From Allomuricauda sp. M10 (GTDB lineage Bacteria; Bacteroidota; Bacteroidia; Flavobacteriales; Flavobacteriaceae), in assembly GCF_020782875.1 (NCBI RefSeq), contig NZ_JAJGBN010000001.1, positions 372,001 through 436,000 on the forward strand: a stretch of 64,000 nucleotides of DNA, written 5' to 3'. A program made the translations under genes and the position numbers. The notes beneath the pieces are model-generated. The model made no database searches, was not told the DNA's origin, and saw nothing but the letters and a program-made list of their open reading frames with translations. Below, in pieces: positions 44,899-53,219 of this stretch (position 1 is its first letter; each line of letters opens with the position of its first letter).

Positions 44899-45841
44899 CT
44901 ATCGTGATTTTTTTAATGCGATATGGGCGTTTTTGTTGGGACTCGTAGTAGGTGCGGATCAAGAGTTCCATCACAATACCGATGGTAAACAACTGTATAC
45001 CTCCCAAAATGAACATCATCCCGAAAATGAGCAAAGGCCTGCTTCCGATATCTTCCCCAAGGCCCAGTTTTACGATCAACAAGTAAATATTGATGAAAAC
45101 ACCCAATATGACTAACAATACGCCCAAAATTCCAAAAAGGTGAATGGGGCGTTGGAAATACTTTCGGATAAAGAGGAGCAACATCATATCAGCTACGACC
45201 TTGAAAACCCGCTCCAAACCATATTTGGAAACCCCGGCATGCCGTGCATGATGTTTTACAGGAACCTGTTTGATCTGGGCACCTTCCAAAAAGGCCAACA
45301 ACGTAATGAAACGGTGCATTTCACCATACAGGTTCAAGCCTTTGGCTATGTCTTTGGTGAAAACCTTTAAGGCACAACCGTTATCCTTAATATCCAGTTT
45401 GGTCACCCTTCTCACCATAAAATTGGCAATCTTGGATGGTATTTTTTTGACCAGGGAATCCTTCCTTTTTTGACGGATACCCGTGACCACATCATATTCG
45501 CCACTTACGGCATATTCCAACATGTGCGGAATGTCCGATGGGTCGTTCTGAAGGTCGCCATCCATGGTGATGATGTATTCGCCTTCGGCATAATCTAGAC
45601 CAGCGGCCAAAGCAAGACTCTGTCCATAATTCTTCTTCAACTCTATCAAATGGACCTTATCATCATCCATTTCCTTTACCTTCTGGCGGGTTCTGTCCGT
45701 AGAAAAATCATCGATATAGACAATCTGGTAATTGTAGCCCGGAAGACTTTCATGGATTTTCTGGGTCAACAGGACAACGTTGTCCTCCTCGTTGTACAAA
45801 GGAACCACTATGGATAAAAGGGAATCGGTAACGGTGCTCAT
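44879..45841 (-). CDS. Membrane glycosyltransferase, DPM1/GtrB-like GT2
   Basis: The 320-residue product has an N-terminal GT-A domain with LLSIVVPLYNEEDNVVLL, YIDDFSTDRTRQKV, ITMDGDLQNDPSDIP and KDNGCALKVF. Two C-terminal transmembrane helices follow (about residues 230-290). This architecture matches polyisoprenyl-phosphate glycosyltransferases such as GtrB or ArnC-type enzymes. It would supply a lipid-linked sugar donor for an ArnT-like transferase; one is encoded opposite (42371). Located 35 nt after meaB. Confidence 0.92.
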   Translation of the reverse strand: MSTVTDSLLSIVVPLYNEEDNVVLLTQKIHESLPGYNYQIVYIDDFSTDRTRQKVKEMDDDKVHLIELKKNYGQSLALAAGLDYAEGEYIITMDGDLQNDPSDIPHMLEYAVSGEYDVVTGIRQKRKDSLVKKIPSKIANFMVRRVTKLDIKDNGCALKVFTKDIAKGLNLYGEMHRFITLLAFLEGAQIKQVPVKHHARHAGVSKYGLERVFKVVADMMLLLFIRKYFQRPIHLFGILGVLLVILGVFINIYLLIVKLGLGEDIGSRPLLIFGMMFILGGIQLFTIGIVMELLIRTYYESQQKRPYRIKKITIGDGKAA

Positions 45842-45876
45842 TCAGTATAAAATCTGTGCAAATTTATCGCTTTTAT

Positions 45877-46920
45877 TTAAAGTTCCTTGGTTATCTGATC
45901 CAATAGGAGCTTGGCCGCATAAAACGGGGAAATTTTGTTGTCGTCAATATCTTTCAATAAGGTCATTTGTGCATTTTTGAAGGATTCCTTTTGATGAAAA
46001 AACTGTTTAATATATTCATCCACAGTTTGAAGGAACCAATTCTTGTTTTGGACCTTCCTATTTTTCTCAAAAAAACCGTTCTCCCGATTGCTCAGTACAA
46101 AATCTTCCACCACGTCCCATATTTCCTTGATGCCTGTATTTTCCGTGGCAGAACATTTCAAAACCTTTGGAACCCATCCATTTGCCTTTGGAGCATAAAG
46201 ATGCAAGGCCCTGGAAAATTCGGTGGCGGCCAATTCGGCCTTTTCCAAATTGCTGCCATCCGCTTTATTGATGGCGATGGCATCGGCCATTTCCATAATT
46301 CCCCTTTTGATGCCCTGTAGCTCATCCCCGGCACCTGATAACTTCAGCAAAAGAAAAAAGTCTACCATACTGTGCACGGCAATCTCACTTTGGCCCACCC
46401 CAACGGTTTCCACCAAGATTATATCGTATCCCGCAGCTTCACATAAAATGATACTTTCCCTTGTTTTTTGTGCCACTCCACCCAAAGAACTGCCGGAAGG
46501 AGAGGGACGGATAAACGCGTTTGGATCTTTTGAAAGTTCCTGCATACGGGTCTTGTCACCCAAAATACTACCCTTGCTCAATGAACTTGTTGGGTCCACG
46601 GCTAAAACCGCTACTTTTTTACCGTTAGCAGTTAAGTAGCTTCCCAAAGTTTCGATAAAAGAACTTTTTCCCACCCCAGGGACACCTGTTATCCCCAATC
46701 GAATACTATTATTGGGTTTGGCCAAGCATTTTTCAATTACGGCATTTGCCTTCTCATAATGGAGTGGTTGGGTACTTTCCAAAAGAGTTATTGCCTTGGC
46801 CAAAAGAGTTTGGCTACCATCAAAGATGCCCTGCGTCAAGGTGTCCACGGAAATTTCCTGTTTGCGGAGCGCCTTGATTTTGGTAATGGTATTGATTGGT
46901 GTGTTCTTTTTGTTCGCCAA
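45877..46920 (-). CDS. meaB: Methylmalonyl-CoA mutase-associated GTPase MeaB
   Basis: G3E GTPase that protects and reloads adenosylcobalamin-dependent methylmalonyl-CoA mutase. The 347-residue product has Walker A GVPGVGKSSF (about residue 80), VDPTSSLSKGSILGDKTRM, ETVGVGQSEI, and INKADG as the G4 guanine-specificity motif. The start appears to be TTG 46920: the frame is closed by a stop four codons upstream and has no early ATG. The mutase is not in this window; the PduO cobalamin adenosyltransferase at 57068 serves the same cofactor. Confidence 0.95.
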   Translation of the reverse strand: MANKKNTPINTITKIKALRKQEISVDTLTQGIFDGSQTLLAKAITLLESTQPLHYEKANAVIEKCLAKPNNSIRLGITGVPGVGKSSFIETLGSYLTANGKKVAVLAVDPTSSLSKGSILGDKTRMQELSKDPNAFIRPSPSGSSLGGVAQKTRESIILCEAAGYDIILVETVGVGQSEIAVHSMVDFFLLLKLSGAGDELQGIKRGIMEMADAIAINKADGSNLEKAELAATEFSRALHLYAPKANGWVPKVLKCSATENTGIKEIWDVVEDFVLSNRENGFFEKNRKVQNKNWFLQTVDEYIKQFFHQKESFKNAQMTLLKDIDDNKISPFYAAKLLLDQITKEL

Positions 46921-47126
46921 GGGAATTGATCAGGTATTTCACCACTAAAATAGCAAGATTTTGTGGGATGGTATCCATTTCAAATTGCATGTAGTTCTAT
47001 TGACGTCCATTTAGCATAAATTTAATAACGGGGATAGCGGAGTTCCTTCCACAAATTGCTAACTTTTCCAATTATAGACCGGAGACAATGGTCTTCCGGT
47101 GAATATGAACCCAAAAAACTTTGACA

Positions 47127-47552
47127 ATGAAGACAATTTTTGAAGCAAAGGCAACCAATACAGGAGGCAGGGCCGGACATGTAGAGAGTGAGGATGGCGT
47201 TTTGGATTTTGATATTTCCATGCCAAATTCCAAAGGAAAACCCGATCCAAAGTCCACCAATCCCGAAGAATTGTTCGCGGCAGCTTATTCCACCTGCTTT
47301 GCAGGGGCTTTGCAAGCCGTTGCAAAGGAACAAGGCATTGAAGATTTGGGCGATTTTAGTGTGACCGCCACCATAGAATTCAATAAAGAAGATGAAGGTT
47401 TTTACCTTGAGGCCACTTTAGATGCCTATTTGCCTACCGTAGATCAGGAAACAGGGGAAGATTTGATCAATGCTGCACATGAAATCTGTCCATATAGCAA
47501 AGCTACACGTGACAATATCACGGTTCACTTAAATTTATTGTTGGACGAATAA
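47127..47552 (+). CDS. OsmC/Ohr-family peroxide reductase
   Basis: Thiol peroxidase of the Ohr/OsmC family that reduces organic hydroperoxides in the cytoplasm. The 141-residue product has the two reactive cysteines in AAYSTCFAGALQAVA and HEICPYSKATRDNITV, plus the conserved EE of NPEELFAAAY. The CPYSxAxRxNI form favours the Ohr subgroup. The TTG at 47121 is an alternative start two codons earlier. It is followed by a good terminator. Confidence 0.93.
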   Translation: MKTIFEAKATNTGGRAGHVESEDGVLDFDISMPNSKGKPDPKSTNPEELFAAAYSTCFAGALQAVAKEQGIEDLGDFSVTATIEFNKEDEGFYLEATLDAYLPTVDQETGEDLINAAHEICPYSKATRDNITVHLNLLLDE

Positions 47553-47574
47553 TTGGGTTAACCCATTGATTAAG

Positions 47575-47607
47575 AATCCCGTTGAGATACCTCTTCGGGA
47601 TTTTTTT
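47575..47607 (+). terminator. Rho-independent terminator after the ohr-like gene
   Basis: AATCCCG (47575-47581) pairs with CGGGATT (47596-47602), followed by a T run. Confidence 0.85.
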
Positions 47608-47702
47608 GTTAAAAATCATTCAAAATCGTACTAATTTGCAACGAGGCCATTTTTGTCTCGTCCTTAAGATGAACAACTAAAAAACCAAACATAGAACCGA
47701 GC

Positions 47703-48239
47703 GTGTTCCATATTGAATTAGTGGAGCGGTGCAAAGCGAACGATCGCCAGGCACAGCTTAAACTGTACCATCAGTACTGTGATGGTATGTTCGGTGTGGC
47801 CATGCGGTTCCTTAAAAATACGGATGATGCGGAGGATGTGCTACAGGAATCGTTCATCAAGGCCTTCCAGCGTATCCATCAATTTAAGGGAGAGGTAACT
47901 TTTGGGGCTTGGTTGAAAAGAATAGTGGTGAACGGTAGTATCGATTTTTTGAAATCGAAACACCAACAAACGGTGGAACTCAGTGAAAACCATTTGCATG
48001 TTACGGATGATGATGTTTGGACCGTAGAGGAAGGGATTTCCTTGGAACAGGTAAAATCTGCCATTGAGGAACTTCCGGAAAAATATAGATATGTGGTACA
48101 GCTGTTTTTGGTTGAAGGGTATGACCACAGCGAGATTTCAGAAATCCTGAACATCTCGGAAACGGCCTCACGCACAAGATTGTTGAGGGGCAAGGCACAA
48201 TTGCAGGAAAAATTAAAGGATTTGGTTTATGGCACATGA
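47703..48239 (+). CDS. Sigma-70 family (ECF-type) RNA polymerase sigma factor
   Basis: The 178-residue product has sigma region 2 (LYHQYCDGMFGVAMRFLKNTDDAEDVLQESFIKAF) and region 4 (IEELPEKYRYVVQLFLVEGYDHSEISEILNISETASRTRLLRGKAQL). It directs RNA polymerase to its own regulon. The frame closes upstream at 47670, so GTG 47703 is the only usable start. It overlaps the downstream anti-sigma-like gene by 11 nt and heads a three-gene envelope-stress-like operon. Confidence 0.93.
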   Translation: MFHIELVERCKANDRQAQLKLYHQYCDGMFGVAMRFLKNTDDAEDVLQESFIKAFQRIHQFKGEVTFGAWLKRIVVNGSIDFLKSKHQQTVELSENHLHVTDDDVWTVEEGISLEQVKSAIEELPEKYRYVVQLFLVEGYDHSEISEILNISETASRTRLLRGKAQLQEKLKDLVYGT

Positions 48240-48831
48240 TCTAAGGGATTTGTTCGAGAAGGAAAGGGAGCAAAAGCACTACAACTTAAAAAAAGGGCAT
48301 GAGGCGCGGTTCTTGGCCAAGTTGGATGAGCAGTTGCCCTCATCCCCTCCCAAAAAGAAGGTGTTTACTTGGTGGTTACAGGTTGCTGCTTCGGTAGTGG
48401 TGGTTTTGGGATTGTCCGTGTATTTTTTTACTAGTTCCGACAATAAAATCGAACCAGATGAAAAGATAACCGTGGTAGATCGGGAAAACCCAACCGGGGA
48501 GACCCAAAGCATTTCCCTAGGTGATCTTTCCCCGGATCTGAAGAAAATAGAGACCTATTATACGACCAATATCAACCTCCAGCTTTCCGACCTTGAAATG
48601 GATCCGGACAACAAGGAGCTCATGGACAGTTATATGGACCGCTTGGCGGAACTTAATGACGAGTATCACAAGTTGAACGCCGAACTGAATGAATTTGGTC
48701 CGAACGACCAGACCATAGAGGCCTTGATCAAGAATCTACAGCTTAGGCTACAGTTATTGCAAAAATTAAAAACCAAGTTGAATCAATTAAAATCATCAAA
48801 AAATGAACAGGAATCGTCAAATATTGTTTAG
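48229..48831 (+). CDS. Membrane-anchored anti-sigma-factor-like protein
   Basis: The 200-residue product has a cytoplasmic N-terminus (1-44) and a single transmembrane helix (about residues 46-68, VFTWWLQVAASVVVVLGLSVYFF). A periplasmic helical region follows, ending in a leucine-rich coil (LIKNLQLRLQLLQKLKTKL). By position (11-nt overlap with the sigma gene) and topology it is a likely anti-sigma factor. It lacks an obvious zinc-binding motif, so the assignment rests on context. Confidence 0.72.
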   Translation: MAHDLRDLFEKEREQKHYNLKKGHEARFLAKLDEQLPSSPPKKKVFTWWLQVAASVVVVLGLSVYFFTSSDNKIEPDEKITVVDRENPTGETQSISLGDLSPDLKKIETYYTTNINLQLSDLEMDPDNKELMDSYMDRLAELNDEYHKLNAELNEFGPNDQTIEALIKNLQLRLQLLQKLKTKLNQLKSSKNEQESSNIV

Positions 48832-50236
48832 TGGATTACTCGCTGTGCTGGCAGGGTTTACCTGCCATGCACAGGAGAAATCGAAGACCTACAAGGAAAC
48901 CTATAATGTGGACAAGGAAACCGAACTCAACATCAATACCAGTTATGCGGATATTGAGTTTGTGACCTGGGACAAGGACCAAGTGGAAATTACTGCAACC
49001 ATTGAATTGGACGGGGTACCCGAAGAGGATGCCAAATCGTTCCTGAACAAAGATTTGGTCAAGATTATGGGCAACAGCAAGGAAATTGAAGTGAGTACCG
49101 AAGGGACTGGACCCTATGCTTATGATTTCAGAAGTATTGACGTCAACATTCCAGAAATCCCTTCCGTGGCCCATATCCTAGAAAGCATGGAGATTCCCGA
49201 AATGCCTGAGATAGCTGTATTGCCGGAACTAGCCATCATGCCTCCTATGCCTCCGATACCTAACATTGAGTTCGATTATGATGCCTATAAAAAGGATAGG
49301 GATAAATATATGAAAGAGTGGAAGGATAAGTTCGACAAAAACTTTGACAAGGATTATAAAAAGCACTTTGAGGAGTGGAGCAAGCAGATGGAGGAAATGT
49401 CCAAGGTGCGTGAAGAGCAAATGGAAGAGATGAAAAAGCAGCGTGAAGAAATGAGGGCCGATCGTGAAAGAATGCGCCAAGAAATGCGCGAAGAATTACA
49501 GGCACAGCACGAGGAACTCCGAAACCAAAGGGAAGAGGTGAGAAGGCAACAATTGGAAGAGACCAGGGCTATGCGTGTTTCGCCCAATGTGTTCTACTTT
49601 TCATCAGATGGGAAGAACAAGGAATACAAGGTGAAGAAGCATATCATCATTAAAATGCCAAAATACCTTAAACTAAACTTGAACGTGAGGCACGGCGAGG
49701 TAAAACTCGCCGCCAATACCAGGAACATCAATGCAAGCTTGTCCTATGCAAGCTTGCTTGCCTCTACCATTGATGGGGACAAGACCGAGATCAGGGCTTC
49801 CTACACTCCAGTTGTGGTGCAACGTTGGAACTATGGTACCTTAAGAACCAATTATTCCGATGATGTAAGCCTGAAAGAAGTAAAGGAGTTGAAATTGAAT
49901 TCCGTATCATCCAATGTAGTGATTGGTAAATTAACCAGCAGGGCATTGGTTACCAATAACTTTGGCAATTTGAGCATCAATTCGGTTTCGGATGGATTTA
50001 ATACCTTGGATATTTCAGTGGAGAATGGGGAGCTGGATTGTAAACTTCCTGCCGCTCCGTTTGCCATTTCTGTTAATGAGACCACTTCCGGTTTTACATA
50101 TCCGCAAGCGTTGAAACTGGAATCTACCAAAAGCAAAGGTGCCAATGTATATAAAGGGTACCACATCAACAATACCGATGGTAAATCCATCAAAATCAGT
50201 TCCAAGTACAGCGAGGTGGTTCTAAAGAATAAATAA
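48803..50236 (+). CDS. Secreted DUF4097-like protein with coiled-coil insert
   Basis: The 477-residue exported protein has a signal peptide (residues 1-24) and a first beta region resembling the DUF4097 adhesin-like domain (about 28-115). A proline/methionine-rich stretch (131-153, EMPEIAVLPELAIMPPMPPI) and a ~100-residue very charged coiled coil (160-258; EEMRADRERMRQEMREE) follow. The second beta-helix-like part is about 262-477. It overlaps the anti-sigma gene by 29 nt, so all three genes are coupled. Function unknown; it may be the signal input or an effector of the sigma system. Confidence 0.8.
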   Translation: MNRNRQILFSGLLAVLAGFTCHAQEKSKTYKETYNVDKETELNINTSYADIEFVTWDKDQVEITATIELDGVPEEDAKSFLNKDLVKIMGNSKEIEVSTEGTGPYAYDFRSIDVNIPEIPSVAHILESMEIPEMPEIAVLPELAIMPPMPPIPNIEFDYDAYKKDRDKYMKEWKDKFDKNFDKDYKKHFEEWSKQMEEMSKVREEQMEEMKKQREEMRADRERMRQEMREELQAQHEELRNQREEVRRQQLEETRAMRVSPNVFYFSSDGKNKEYKVKKHIIIKMPKYLKLNLNVRHGEVKLAANTRNINASLSYASLLASTIDGDKTEIRASYTPVVVQRWNYGTLRTNYSDDVSLKEVKELKLNSVSSNVVIGKLTSRALVTNNFGNLSINSVSDGFNTLDISVENGELDCKLPAAPFAISVNETTSGFTYPQALKLESTKSKGANVYKGYHINNTDGKSIKISSKYSEVVLKNK

Positions 50237-50335
50237 GACCTCCATTCCCCAAGAGCCACCTACTTTCGGCCTACCTCTCTACTAGGCCAATTCTACTTCA
50301 AGCGATATCCGCTTCTTCTTTCAAAAAACTTCGAC

Positions 50336-51028
50336 TTAATGCACATCTTCCTTTAGGAAGGATTTGAAATTCTTTTTAAAACGATTCAACCTAGGAATGG
50401 ACACATTTTGGATGTAGCTATTGTTCGGGTGCAGCTTTTCATAGTCTTGATGGTAGTCCTCTGCCACATAAAATTTGTCGAATTTCTTCACCTCGGTCAC
50501 AATTGGACTTCCATACACATGATCCGCTTCCAATTTGGCAATATAATCGGTAATGATTTTCTTTTGCTCTTCGTTCTTATAAAAGGCAATGGAACGGTAT
50601 TGGGCGCCTCTGTCCGGCCCTTGACGGTTTAAAGTAGTGGGATCGTGCGAACCAAAGAATACCTTAACCAATTGGGAGAAGGAAACCACCTTTGGGTCAT
50701 AATACACTTCCACGGATTCTGCATGGTGGGTTTTTCCATAGGAGACTTGTTCATAGGTAGGATTTATTTCGGTGCCGCCTGAATACCCGGAAACCACTTC
50801 CTTAACGCCTTTTACACTTTCAAAGATCGCTTCCACGCACCAAAAACATCCGCTGGCAAAATAGGCCGTTTCATATTGCTGCAATTCCGAAGGGGTCAAT
50901 TTGGGAGATTCCAAGTTTTCCATGGACTCTTTTTGGGCCATTTCGGGTTGGGAGGATTTCTCCTTGGGTCGACAACTGGTCGAAACCAAAATCAGAAGGG
51001 TAAAAAGTGTAATTCTCACGATGTTCAT
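50336..51028 (-). CDS. msrA: Peptide-methionine (S)-S-oxide reductase, lipoprotein
   Basis: Repairs methionine-S-sulfoxide in oxidised proteins. The 230-residue product has a lipoprotein signal (lipobox STSC, Cys19), implying periplasmic or outer-membrane action. The MsrA domain includes AYFASGCFWCVEAIFESV (nucleophile Cys61), EVVSGYSGG, HAESVEVYYDP and FFGSHDPTTLNRQGPDRGAQYRS. Single gene, convergent with the sigma operon. Confidence 0.96.
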   Translation of the reverse strand: MNIVRITLFTLLILVSTSCRPKEKSSQPEMAQKESMENLESPKLTPSELQQYETAYFASGCFWCVEAIFESVKGVKEVVSGYSGGTEINPTYEQVSYGKTHHAESVEVYYDPKVVSFSQLVKVFFGSHDPTTLNRQGPDRGAQYRSIAFYKNEEQKKIITDYIAKLEADHVYGSPIVTEVKKFDKFYVAEDYHQDYEKLHPNNSYIQNVSIPRLNRFKKNFKSFLKEDVH

Positions 51029-51417
51029 GTTCTTTTTTGCTTAGTTGCTTTAAGATACCAAGAATTACATGAAAGGGTGTTAAAATTTGTGAATTGACTT
51101 CGTTTCCCTCTTAGACTAAAATTTGCCCTACAACTTGAAATCTTACATTTTCCTACATGAAACAATGAAAATATAATCTTTTTCCTACAAATATATTATT
51201 CATTATCAGCAACTTACAAAGCACCCTACATTTTCATGATCGATGAAATGCACATGCCGTCGGTATGGTGTTTTTGACCCCAAAAACGTTCGTCGTCGAT
51301 AAAATGCACTTTAACCATGAAAAGTTTTTATACCGAAAATTTTGGTCCGTTAAGCGACACAAATCTGATCTAGGGTGGGTGCGGGGGTAATTTTACTTCG
51401 TAATAAAAACCCAAATC
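51029..51417. other. 389-bp intergenic regulatory region
   Basis: Between divergent msrA and the small secreted gene. Contains four CCTACA hexamers (51127, 51152, 51184, 51225) and a 13-bp direct repeat, CGATGAAATGCAC (51241-51253) and CGATAAAATGCAC (51297-51309), 56 bp apart. The second copy follows GTTCGTCGT. No ORF or RNA gene was found; the repeats look like regulator sites for the 51418 operon. Confidence 0.45.
51241..51309 (+). promoter_or_regulatory. Direct repeat upstream of the 51418 operon, candidate regulator site
   Basis: CGATGAAATGCAC and CGATAAAATGCAC differ at one base and are spaced 56 bp start to start, roughly five helical turns. They therefore lie on the same face of DNA. 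The regulator is unknown. Confidence 0.4.
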
Positions 51418-51654
51418 ATGAAAACAATTTTAACCTTCATCGCAGTAGTTTTTTTCGGAACAGTAGCCATGGCTAACCAAGGTTCCAAAGAAGTTAAGGT
51501 AAACACCATTACTGTGGGAGTTGAATTGAACATCGACCTTCATACTTCTGTTAAGAAAAACAGGGAAGTTGCCAGGTTGTACAAATTCAAAAACTCTAGG
51601 GTTAAAAAGGAGCTTTCTTTTACCACTAAAAAGAACACCGCTAAATTGGCTTAA
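51418..51654 (+). CDS. Small exported basic protein, unknown function
   Basis: The 78-residue product has a signal peptide (MKTILTFIAVVFFGTVAMA) and a ~59-residue lysine-rich mature part with alternating strands (VNTITVGVELNIDLHTSV, KFKNSRVKKELSF). No family recognised. Two nucleotides after its stop begins a 34-codon membrane ORF, and a strong hairpin ends the unit. The long upstream region with direct repeats suggests tight regulation. Confidence 0.78.
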   Translation: MKTILTFIAVVFFGTVAMANQGSKEVKVNTITVGVELNIDLHTSVKKNREVARLYKFKNSRVKKELSFTTKKNTAKLA

Positions 51655-51656
51655 TC

Positions 51657-51761
51657 ATGATCTTAGGTTTGTTGATTCCTTTTGCCTTGTTTTTAAGCTT
51701 GGCTTTCGTAATCGCTTCTATAGCTTTTTCGCTTAGGGAAAGAAAATTTCAAAGAATTTAA
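51657..51761 (+). CDS. 34-codon single-helix membrane micro-protein
   Basis: ATG at 51657, stop at 51759-51761. The peptide is one transmembrane helix (ILGLLIPFALFLSLAFVIAS) with a short basic tail (LRERKFQRI). It begins 2 nt after the stop of the small exported protein and is followed by a terminator, so it is likely translated from the same message. It could be a partner or regulator of the 51418 product. Too short for standard gene calling; supported only by position and composition. Confidence 0.5.
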   Translation: MILGLLIPFALFLSLAFVIASIAFSLRERKFQRI

Positions 51762-51792
51762 ATATAGGGTGCAGTAGTATATTTCATAACTG

Positions 51793-51827
51793 AAGAAGGC
51801 CGGTTTTAAACCGGCCTTCTTTATTTT
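51793..51827 (+). terminator. Strong terminator between the 51418 operon and the histidine kinase
   Basis: AAGAAGGCCGGTTT (51793-51806) pairs with AAACCGGCCTTCTT (51808-51821), followed by TTATTTTTT. It can serve both converging transcripts, though the T run is better on the plus strand. Confidence 0.92.
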
Positions 51828-51838
51828 TTGTGGTTAGA

Positions 51839-53056
51839 TCAATCCACGGAATTGAATTCTTCCACGATCTCTTCAAACTCTATTCGGTAATAGGTTCCTT
51901 TTTTGTCGTAGTCCCTGCTGATGGTACCCCTTAGCTGTCTTGCCAGGTTGTAGATCAATTTTAGCCCCAAGGAATTGGAAGTTTTAGGGTTGATATCTTC
52001 TGGGTATCCGATTCCGTTATCGCCTAGATACATTTCAAAACGATTGTCACCGATTTTATGTACCGCAACATGAACTTCCCCTTCGTGACCTTCGGTAATA
52101 CCATATTTAAGGGCATTGGTAATCGTTTCATTGATGATCAGTCCCAAAGGGATAACCGTATCAATACTTAGCTTGTGGTCGTCGATGTCCAAATCTACCT
52201 TAACGCTATTACTGGTGCCCTTCACGGAACGTACCAGATAGTCGCACAGTTCCTTTACGTAAGGTTTAAGTTCTATTTTAGAAAGATAGTCGTCCCTTTT
52301 GTAGAGCATTTCGTGCACCATAGCCATGGAAACTACCCGGTTTTGACTGCTTTTGATGATGTTGCTGATCTTTTCATCGGCAATGGCCCTCGATTGCAGG
52401 CTCAAAAGACTGGATACGGTCTGAAGGTTGTTCTTTACCCGGTGATGCACTTCTTTGAGAAGCGTTTCTTTTTCCTCGATACGATCTTGGATCTCGTTCC
52501 TGGATTTGTACAGTTTATGATGGGCCCTGAGCAGGTTTTTGCCAAAAACACCACCCAAAAGGTACACGGCGAACACGGCACTCAAAAATGCGAACCAGTT
52601 CCTGGATTCCTGTGGAATTGTATTTTCTGATATCTTAAAGTCACCGGTATCGTAAAGGAACAATATGGTAAGCACCGCCAAATTGATGATCAAATACAAC
52701 TGTCCAAAAACCTTGGTGGTTACATAACCTGCAAACACCACAATGGCAAGCACAAATATAAACGGGCTCTGTATGCCTCCGCTATAAATGGTAATAACGA
52801 TGGCCCCAACCATGGAAAGGATAGAGGTAAGGTTGTAGGTAAGTACCAGATTGTTATGTTGTTGGTACAATAAGGTGTTGATCAGGTTGATAAAGGCATA
52901 GGACAGAAAAACATATGGAATAACCCCTCTTATGTCCAAAAGAAAAAAGCAGATCAACCCAAAAACGGCGGCAAATATGGAAGAACTATAGTTAACCTTT
53001 AGTATCAAATCAATCTTATCTTGTAATCGATATTTATCCTCACCAGGAACTTTCAT
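51839..53056 (-). CDS. Sensor histidine kinase, HisKA_2 type with membrane domain
   Basis: The ~405-residue product has six predicted transmembrane helices (to about residue 175), then a short coiled coil (KSRNEIQDRIEEKETLLK). The HisKA_2 dimerisation domain EVHHRVKNNLQTVSSLLSLQSR carries the phosphoacceptor His near residue 205. A HATPase domain follows with NETITNALKYG (N box) and LGDNGIGYPEDI (G1). ATG 53056 is preferred over GTG 53065. No response regulator gene is adjacent, so it is an orphan kinase; the sensed signal is probably in or near the membrane. Confidence 0.92.
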   Translation of the reverse strand: MKVPGEDKYRLQDKIDLILKVNYSSSIFAAVFGLICFFLLDIRGVIPYVFLSYAFINLINTLLYQQHNNLVLTYNLTSILSMVGAIVITIYSGGIQSPFIFVLAIVVFAGYVTTKVFGQLYLIINLAVLTILFLYDTGDFKISENTIPQESRNWFAFLSAVFAVYLLGGVFGKNLLRAHHKLYKSRNEIQDRIEEKETLLKEVHHRVKNNLQTVSSLLSLQSRAIADEKISNIIKSSQNRVVSMAMVHEMLYKRDDYLSKIELKPYVKELCDYLVRSVKGTSNSVKVDLDIDDHKLSIDTVIPLGLIINETITNALKYGITEGHEGEVHVAVHKIGDNRFEMYLGDNGIGYPEDINPKTSNSLGLKLIYNLARQLRGTISRDYDKKGTYYRIEFEEIVEEFNSVD

Positions 53057-53161
53057 ATGCTGCACGAGATTGTACCCTCTACTGCCAAAAGGTTGATAAT
53101 TGGGGCAGTAAAGAAACTTAATGGGGTGTTTCAGGGTGTAAATCTAACTATGTTTTTGATA

Positions 53162-53196
53162 TAAAAAAAGTGGCAGCTATAAATAACTGCCACTCT
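53162..53196 (-). terminator. Terminator after secA
   Basis: GTGGCAG (53170-53176) pairs with CTGCCAC (53187-53193), extended by one more pair. On the minus strand it is followed by a run of seven T. Confidence 0.88.
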
Positions 53197-53219
53197 TGTT
53201 TTATTTGGATGACGGAGAT

